In this document: in pieces, positions 57,226 through 64,000 of the stretch
How the letters are laid out: each line of letters starts with the position of its first letter
Numbering within the stretch: the first letter of the stretch is position 1
NCBI GenBank assembly: GCA_947095585.1
Contig: OX352761.1
Coordinates: 58,768,832-58,832,831, forward strand
Source of the DNA: Nephrocerus scutellatus
Lineage: Eukaryota > Arthropoda > Insecta > Diptera > Pipunculidae
Reading direction: 5' to 3'
Length of the DNA: 64,000 bases
Program-made: the position numbers and the translations under genes
Notes under the pieces: generated by a model
What the model was told of the DNA's origin: nothing
The model's input: the letters and a program-made list of their open reading frames with translations, nothing else
Database searches by the model: none

Positions 57226-57370
57226 TGCGCTTAGTAGTAAAGAAAAACTGGTGTAAAAAAATTAAGCAATTGGCACTTACTTGGGTGAGCTCAATGATAT
57301 CTTGCCGGCAGGATCTCGTTGGCGAACCTGTTGCAAAGTATGGGTTAATGATATATGAAACTACTGAGTC
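56691..57370. other. Unassigned AT-rich spacer with (TA)n
   Basis: Begins with a T-run at the broken edge of BEL2, then AT-rich sequence with a (TA)n microsatellite at 57,178-57,224. No gene or known element recognised. Confidence 0.4.
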
Positions 57371-57637
57371 AAAACCTTTTCTATAGAAAGCCCAACTGTT
57401 CCGATCGTACACAGATACATGCTTAGATCTAGACCAAACGTAATTTTATTAGTAATCAACTAAAGAGCAAAATTCATATAAAATTTTTCTGTTTCCCTCT
57501 ACCACACCTTACGTTTCTCGCTCTTGCGACTACTTAATTTTTGTACACTGTATTCACATCCCACAAACACACATGCGTTTGGTCTTGGTTTACAGCATTA
57601 GTATGCGTAGAGTTGGGCTTTCTATAGAGAAGGTTTT
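57371..57637. mobile_element. MITE-like element, copy 1 (267 bp)
   Basis: Terminal inverted repeats of about 27 bp (AAAACCTTxTCTATAGAAAG, then CCCAACT) with one mismatch. Non-coding interior. Its interior is found inverted at 59,551-59,797. A partial third end (ATTGAGTTGGGCTTTGTATA) follows at 57,664-57,715. The class is not assignable from the sequence. Confidence 0.6.
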
Positions 57638-57715
57638 GACTGTATTCCCATTCCAAAACACAGACGCGTTTTGGATTGGTTTACAGCATTAGTATGCATT
57701 GAGTTGGGCTTTGTA

Positions 57716-57960
57716 TATTTCCGGTGACAATTTCTATTAAAATTTGAGGCCCCTCGGACCTCGGGTTCGGGGGGTCCCATACAAATATTTTACAAAATTT
57801 ACCCGATTTTCTTTAAATTTTGTACACATGTGTGTCTTCGATGGAAAACACTTTTTGTAAAAATTTGGAGCGATCGGCCCCTTGGGGACCCCAATATACA
57901 ATTCTTAAATATCGCTATATCGCATCAGATCACGGCAAAGTCTGAGCTCTGTGCTTTGTG
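57716..57960. repeat. Satellite-like repeat, left copy
   Basis: Matches 63,690-63,960 in the same orientation: shared TTTGAGGCCCCTCGG, TTTACCCGATTTTCTT and ACACATGTGT. The right copy shows that the core (CCCGATTTT...CACATGTGT) is tandem with a period of about 127 bp. Confidence 0.65.
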
Positions 57961-58379
57961 AGCAGCGCTGTTCGCTGCCGCTGCGTAATTTTGTGGATGA
58001 TTTTGCCACAAGGCGAGCACGCAGTGTGTGTGTGTGTGTGTGTGTGTGTATCTCCGATTAGAGAATTTACAAGAAAAATTTTAATTTTTATGGGTTGTTT
58101 TTTTTTTTTTGGTTTACGGAAGAAACTAGGCGATTCACTCTTTCGATTAGTTGGAATTGTATAAAAATGGTGTTTAGCGCGTTTGCGCATTTGCACTATT
58201 TTCACTATTTCTTAAAGGAAAATGGAGTATCCTTTTTATGAAAAGTTTTAAAATTCCGAATTGTTGGAATTGTGTAAAATTACGTTTTTCTGTTCACAGA
58301 ACTTTAGCTAATTTTTAAGTCTCCACAATTAATGGTTCCTTCCTTTTTTTTTCTTTTTTAAATTAAATTTTGAACTTTT
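57961..58379. other. Unassigned spacer with (GT)n
   Basis: Continues the right side of the satellite-like repeat, then a (GT)n microsatellite at about 58,024-58,047 and T-rich sequence. No gene seen. Confidence 0.4.
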
Positions 58380-59419
58380 AAAGTTAACTCTTTTTCCTCA
58401 CTTTATCGACTTCAACCTGAACGCTCGAAACAACTCTATCCGCTGATGATAATTCTTCAACTGCCGCAAAAAATTCTGTCTCCGCCTAAGGAAACCTTTT
58501 CTTTTTTCCGAACCTTCTAGAAAAAGAACTCCTCTTGCTTTCCTTTTTCTTTACGTCAGTCACCCTTTTATCTTTATTACATCTTTGTCCTTTTCGTCGG
58601 CCGTCCCAAAATCGCTATCTGATTTTATTAAAATTTTGGCGCCTAAATTCCTTTCCCCTAAAATAGACATTCTATCTTTGTTTGTCTCTTGTGGAAACCA
58701 ATTCCATCATCCCGTCCTTTTTTAAATTTTAGTCACATTTACTAACAACATAACACACGAATATCATACATTTAACACCTACAATTAATGTTAAGTACAT
58801 ACATTTAAATATTTTTCCAGCGAACCCTCAAACCAACTTTACCCCAACATATATTTTGTCTCTTTTGCTTCCCCAACACCATCTGTGTGAAATGGAGCAT
58901 TTGTCATTTCATCTAAAAAAAACTTTCCACCACAATCACTCTAGTCCATTTAGTACAGATGACTTTTGTCAACATATCAAGTGGCAGATATTTGTCAATA
59001 ATTTGTTTTGTTGTCAGTTGTCAAATCGACAGTGCCGGCTTTTTGTTTTTTGTTTTGTTTACATTTAGTTTGGGGTTTTTTTTTCAATTTTATTTATTAA
59101 TTCGGGGATAAAAATTCGTATTTTGTGTCGATATAATATAGTTCCGATAGGGCTGGGGGAATATCCAGCCCCTGGCCCTGAAATCCATTAGGAAAAAAAA
59201 TATGCCATGCATTTTTACATCTATACCGAAGTGGTGACAAATTCCACTATGCAGTGCTAAGCAAAATCAACAGGTAAGTGTGCCTCTTTGATATAGAGGC
59301 GCGATTTCTGCTTCTCAAAAAGAAAACTATTTGAGAAATAGATATCGCGTCTCGGTTAAAATGTCTGCCATTAGAATACTATTTCCATATTCTTTTGGTT
59401 TTTCTTTCTCGGCTCATAG

Positions 59420-59520
59420 ACTCGACGTCGACGTTAGCTGAGGATTTTCTCATTGTGCAGGTAAGTAAGGTTTATTTTTATGATGTTGGGATTCTGCTTT
59501 TGTTTTCTCTTCCTTTTCAG
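59420..59520 (+). other. Exon-like 41-nt segment and 60-nt intron-like segment
   Basis: A pyrimidine tract and CATAG acceptor (59,418-59,419) are followed by 41 nt, a strong donor CAG/GTAAGT (59,461) and a 60-nt intron-like segment ending TTCCTTTTCAG (59,520). A further donor CAG/GTAAGT lies upstream at 59,274, and AAG/GTGAGT downstream at 59,836. Signals are antisense to Gypsy-C. No transcript evidence; treat as a prediction. Confidence 0.35.
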
Positions 59521-59550
59521 ATACCATTGGTGCAATGCCGCCTCGCTGCC

Positions 59551-59797
59551 AAAACCTTCTCTATTTTCTATAGAGAAACCAAGACCAAACGCATGTGTGT
59601 TTGTGGGATGTGAATACAGTGTACAAAAAATAAGTAGTCGCAACGAGCGAGAAACGTAAGATGTGGTAGTGGGAAACAGAAAGATTTTATATGGATTTTG
59701 CTCTTTAGCTGATTACTAATACAAATACGCTTGGTCTAAATCTAAGCATGTCTCTGTGTACGATCGGAACAGTTGGGCTTTCTATAGAGAAGGTTTT
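59551..59797. mobile_element. MITE-like element, copy 2 (247 bp, inverted)
   Basis: Perfect 14-bp terminal inverted repeats AAAACCTTCTCTAT/ATAGAGAAGGTTTT. The interior is the reverse complement of copy 1. GCTGCC occurs just left and, offset by 4 bp, right of the element, a possible but imperfect target duplication. Confidence 0.58.
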
Positions 59798-60110
59798 GCT
59801 TGCTGCCGACATCAATTATTGGGAATTATAAGAAGGTGAGTGTTTATAACATATTGAGTATGTTTTTTTTTTTTTGTTAAAAATTTCTTTTTGTTGAACG
59901 TAAAGCCAGGACGTACGTGCACGTAACAGGCTCGTCTGTATTTCATGAGTGGTCACGAGTGAAATATAACGTAAAAAAACGGAACGTACGACATGCGATT
60001 ATGTACTTAGCATACACATACCTTCAGAAAAGTCTCCGCGAGCGTATTGCCTAACGTGTGGCAAGGGCCTGCGCCCTGAGATCATGCTCTCACTTTGGTT
60101 ATACTGTTTA

Positions 60111-60448
60111 TGCTCTTATAAAAAAATATATTTATAATCAACACGTAAATAAATAATACATATAAATTAATCTACAGATCCTAGATAAAATAATCCATAA
60201 AATAAATAGATAATACATAGTCAGGATTGCATAAAATATCAAAGATAAATCTTAATCTAATATAAAATATTGTACATAGTCTTAATAATTGCACATAAGC
60301 CTTAAACCTAAATATCACAGAAATTAGTCAGTCATTGAATCAAATGGTAAATAATTAATAATAAATAATAATTAACAAATAATAAATAATAAAATAAATA
60401 ATAAATACTAGATAATAAATAGTCGTCAATTTCCTAAGCTCCTACCAT
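60111..60448 (-). other. Gypsy-C 3' UTR (minus copy)
   Basis: AT-rich sequence with AATAAATAATAAATA tracts between the pol stop and the LTR-like segment, the counterpart of 39,121-39,540. Confidence 0.55.
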
Positions 60449-63400
60449 CACTACTGGGCAAAGAGGTCTTTGGCATGAAAAATGCCTACTTTTCCTCCTC
60501 TCAAATTTCCTACTTCATATAGGGAATTTCCTATAGTCTTTAAGATAATACTTTTAATAGCTTTCGGTCCAAGTTTGGCATTATAGCTTGCTGTCTTGTC
60601 ACTCTGTCTGAAATTGCGTCTATATACAGTCTGTCCAACTTTGTATTTAATGTCTCGGCTTCTCAAATTGTAGGTCGTTTCTCCTTTGTCATGTGCCTTA
60701 CTTAAATTTCTAAATATTTCGTCCCTTATAACTTGCTGTTTGTCCTTTGTCTCTAAAATCTTGACGTCTGATTGTTTAATGTCGTTTAACCGTCGTATAA
60801 TATCAAAAGCGGATTCGTTCTGTAACATTTGGAAGCCGAAGACAGCATAGTACGGCTCTAGCCTCGTAGCTTCGTGCGCAACACTTCGCAGTGAGAATGC
60901 TGCAAAGCTAACATGCTTGTCCCAGTCGCGTTGGTCGCTTCCAAGGTACGAACGGATCTTAGTCAGTACGCTACGGTTCACACGTTCTGAGGCATTGGCC
61001 TGCGGAGAGTAGACCGCAGTCCTCACGTGCTTAACCCCGTAGCGCTTTAAAAAGCTCGAAAATAATTCGGAAATGAATTGTTTTCCGTTGTCCGAGTATA
61101 GATATTCTGGAACCCCAAAGACATGCAAAATGGCTTCCTCTAAGTACTGGACCATTGCAGCTGAAGTTGCCTTCCTTAAGGGTTTAAGAAAGACAAATTT
61201 GCTGAAGTGGTCAAGCACAACAAAAATTTGGGTGTTGCCATTTTTGGTTCTAGGATAGGGTCCCAGAAAGTTAATGTACAACCGTTGAAAAGGTCGTTCT
61301 GTTATAGTCTGTACCCCCATTGGAGGTCTATTTGTCCGATTCATGCTTTTATTACACTTACAAGTATCACAGTTTTCACATCTATAGTCATTCCAGGCCA
61401 AAAATATTGCTGTCGAAGTTTATGGAGGGTTTTATGGATCCCTCCATGTCCCGCATCTGGAGAGTCGTGTGCCGAGATTAAAAGACCCTCTCTCAACCCA
61501 GACGGTACCCAGAGCTTCCAAGCTCTGTCTTCCTGGATGGTATCCCCGGTACGTATATCTGTCTTTTTATATATGTAGCCGTCTGAGATGCATACGTCTG
61601 GAAATTTATTCTCGTTCTCTTTTATTGTTTTACGAAGGCTTTCATACTCCTCCGAAGAAAAATGTGGTGAGTTAAAATCAACATCGTGGCGTTCTCTGTC
61701 AGCAGTGATCTCCTCCATATGGACGCGAGAGAGAGCAACTGGCACTACATTCTGAGTGCCTTTTCGATGCTCAATGGTAAAGTTAAATGCCTGAAGCTTA
61801 AGGCTCCATCTAGCCAGACGTCCCGACAAGTCCTTTTGTGACATCAGCCACTTTAAGCTGGCATGGTCGGTTATGATGGTGAACGGAAGGAGCTCAACAT
61901 AAGCCCGAAACTTCTGCACGCTGAGGACAGCTGCATAGCATTCCAACTCAGTGATGCTATAATTCTTTTGAGCTGAATTCAGCTTCTGAGAAATATAGGC
62001 TATTGGCCTCTCCCTACCTTCTGCATCGGTCTGGAAGAGAACACTGCCGACACCTGTTGTTGATGCGTCGCATTGAATGTAAAAGTGCTTTGTGAAGTCT
62101 GGGTTTGTCAAAATTGGCGCTGAAATCAGAAGCTGTTTAACCTCTTCAAATGATTTAATTGCCTCGTCAGTTATTTTAAAGTCTTTGCCTTTTTTCAGGC
62201 ATTCCGTCATGGGTGCAGTTATTGTTGAAAAATTTGGTATAAACCGACGATACCATCCAGTCATCCCTAAGTACCGTCTGAGTTGTTTTGGAGTCCTCGG
62301 AACTGGAAACTGCTCAACTGCAGACACTTTGGCCGGATCAGTCCTAAGGCACCCGTCGCCCACAATATACCCAAGGTATTTAATTTCCTTTTGGCAGAAT
62401 TTACTTTTCTCAACATTTATCGTTAAGCCAGCATTGCGAAGACACCCAGCGACGTCCTCTAGCAAACCCATATGGCTTTCGAAGTCCGGAGAGCAGACAA
62501 GGAGATCGTCAAGGTATACAAAGACATTGTCTTTGAGCCTTGACGGTATCACCCTGTCCATAAGCCGACACATTCTCTGGGCTGCATTGCACAAGCCAAA
62601 TGGCATTACTGTAAATTGATACAGTGGCCGCTCAGGGACTGTGAAGGCCGTTTTCTCTCTGGACTTCTTCTCCAAAGGGATTTGCCAGAAGGCGTCCTTC
62701 AAATCAATACCCGAAATGAACCGAGTGTCTTGCAACCGGCTCAAAAACCCCTCAATGTGGGGCAACGGGTACACGTCTTTTTTTGTTACGTCATTAACTC
62801 TTCGTGAGTCTAGACACAGCCTGTTTTTACCAGGTTTCCTCACCAGCACAACCGGAGAACTCCACGCACTCTGGCTCTCTTCAATCACTCCCAGAGAAAT
62901 CATGCGATCGAGCTCGTCGAAGAAAAGCTTCTGGATCGCCGGAGACACTGGGTAGTGTCTCTGTTTGATCGGCTCTACTTCGGCGGTCTCGATCACATGC
63001 TCCTCCAGGCTTGTCTTTCCGAGGCCAAGTTTTGCGTAGGACGGGTACTTAGCCTTCACCACCTGTAGTGCCTCCGTTTGTGCCGGCAAGAGAACCTGCA
63101 TCATCGGGTCTGTGGTCGTCGTGTCTAGTATATCTATCTCGGAGATGATATCCGGAGCAACCTTAAAGGTTTTCCAGAAGTTCACCCCGAGATAAAGTGT
63201 TTGTTGTAGGGAAGGAACAACATAAAATTCTAAATTTTCCGTTCTGTTCCTCCAAGATATTGGAATGGTCACTGTGCCTATTATCTTTTGTCTTTTTCCG
63301 TCCGCTGTCCGAATATTGCAGTTGATCGTTTTAATCTGAAGACTATTGTCTTCGATAAACTTTATTGCCCCTTTTCCTAAGCAACTTACAGACGCGCCAC

Positions 63401-63491
63401 TGTCCAAAAGGCCTAACACCGTATCGTCTATTAATTTGACCTTAGCGAAGGGTCTATTGTCATCTTCAGTCTGTAGGACAGTGGCTTCCAA
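60449..63491 (-). pseudogene. Gypsy-C pro-pol, nearly complete
   Basis: The best pol of this family: a 716-codon frame (61,341-63,491), then 316 codons (60,451-61,401) in another frame. Protease LLDSGASVSCLG near residue 31. RT about 175-400: SAWSSPVVLVRKPGK, LDSRRVNDVTKKDVYPLPHI, MPFGLCNAAQRM, YLDDLLVCS. RNase H IQCDASTTGVGSVL, TELECYAAV, TDHASLKWL. Integrase NCDTCKCNKS, YINFLGPYPR (Asn where the first catalytic Asp is usual), LYSDNGKQF, YSPQANASERVNRS, then VYRRNF and FHAKDLFAQ with a natural stop. A deletion of about 13 bp in the integrase finger (near 61,375) breaks the frame. Gag is absent. Confidence 0.88.
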
Positions 63492-63689
63492 ATTCTTAAA
63501 TCTACTTCTTTTCTTAGCAAATTTTTCCCGTAATTTCTCTTATCTTTATAAAGCTCTTCTTTTTAAATTCTCTATATTAACTTCACTTGCCCGTGGGTCG
63601 TCGGTCGTCGGTCGGTCGTCGGTCGGTCGTCGGTCGTCTGTCGTGGATTCTTGCGATCAATTTTTAACCCACTTCCCATGGCCCGATTT
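63492..63689. repeat. Gypsy-C edge and GGTCGTC minisatellite
   Basis: About 80 bp of probable protease-upstream sequence (basic, frame-broken), then GTCGGTCGTCG repeats at about 63,598-63,646 and the start of the satellite-like repeat. No gag and no LTR seen, so the element is cut here. Confidence 0.5.
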
Positions 63690-63960
63690 TATTGAAATTT
63701 TGCACACATGTGTATTTCCGGAGACAACACTTTCTATTAAATTTTGAGGCCCCTCGGGCTGCGGGGTCGGGGGGCTCCCAAACAAAAATTTTAAAAAATT
63801 TACCCGATTTTCTTCAAATTTTACACACATGTGTATACCCAATACAATACTTTTTCGAAAATTTGGTAGTGATCGGGTCCCGGGTTCGGCCGCAAGGCCC
63901 TTATACATTTTTTAAATATCTGTACTGGCATCAGATATTCGTCGCCCTTTATGGACTGTG
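63690..63960. repeat. Satellite-like repeat, right copy
   Basis: Direct counterpart of 57,716-57,960. Tandem cores CCCGATTTTATTGAAATTTT (63,679) and CCCGATTTTCTTCAAATTTT (about 63,805), each followed by ACACATGTGT. With the left copy it brackets the Gypsy-C element. Runs to near the window end. Confidence 0.65.
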
Positions 63961-64000
63961 TGCGGTGTGTGCTGCGCAGTCGGCTGCGCTGCATGGTTTT

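Larger units (their letters stand above)
58380..60110 (-). repeat. Gypsy-C LTR-like segment, interrupted
   Basis: Reverse-complement matches to 39,541-40,400 lie at 58,400-58,860 and 59,830-60,110. Between them about 0.9 kb is absent from the plus-strand copy; it includes the second MITE-like element and splice-like signals on the plus strand. The LTR ends could not be fixed. Confidence 0.5.

Noticed and set aside
57140..57412. Peptides across the (TA)n microsatellite
   Set aside because: Ile/Tyr repeats from the microsatellite.

Overview
This window is wall-to-wall transposable-element sequence from an animal genome, most likely an insect and probably a fly. That call is inferred from the families present (Ty3/gypsy with tRNA-Lys-type primer sites, BEL/Pao with an errantivirus/baculovirus-F-like env, an RTE-like LINE), the AT-rich spacers and the ~60-nt intron-like segment. 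I see no convincing host protein-coding gene, no canonical tRNA or rRNA gene and nothing bacterial.

Layout. (1) 1-25.9 kb, all on the minus strand: decayed copies of one Ty3/gypsy family (here Gypsy-A). Its order is 294-bp LTR, tRNA-Lys primer site, ~1.8-1.9 kb leader, a 173-codon RING-H2 protein, one in-frame TAA, gag, protease, RT-RNase H, integrase. Block 1 (1-4,891) has its LTR. From 7.3 to 25.9 kb there are four more blocks joined head to tail with no LTR between them; only the last (block 5) keeps leader and LTR. Block 3 carries a 5'-truncated RTE-like LINE with an 11-bp target duplication. (2) 4.9-7.0 kb and 25.9-26.1 plus 35.8-37.6 kb are two copies of one flanking segment, so the locus contains a large segmental duplication. 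(3) 26,180-35,557 is a nearly full-length, recent Ty3/gypsy element (Gypsy-B) with 1,686-bp LTRs, inserted into only one copy of that duplication. It has a SAP-like gag N-terminus, a canonical GGGAAAC -1 frameshift site, an RT with one stop and one frameshift, and tRNA-like modules plus a 91-bp tandem repeat in each LTR. (4) 37.5-40.6 kb is a plus-strand Gypsy-C fragment; 58.4-63.5 kb is a minus-strand copy of the same family with a long pro-pol frame but no gag. (5) 40.6-44.2 kb is the 5' part of another gypsy element (Gypsy-D), with an LTR built from two tandem-repeat families. (6) 44.2-56.7 kb is a nest: a young BEL/Pao element (BEL1, 45,499-54,292) sits inside the env region of an older minus-strand BEL/Pao element (BEL2). 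(7) 56.7-64 kb holds a TIR element in two inverted copies, microsatellites, a satellite-like repeat on both sides of Gypsy-C, and a run of splice-like signals.

How it fits together. Several lesions are identical in every Gypsy-A block, so the family was probably amplified here at the DNA level from one defective copy, not by repeated retrotransposition. Dense nested fragments, one dominant strand over 26 kb and no host genes resemble piRNA-cluster or pericentromeric DNA; that is inference only. The best candidates for something under-described are the RING-H2 protein of Gypsy-A, the tRNA-like modules of the Gypsy-B LTR, and the C-terminal extension of Gypsy-B pol.
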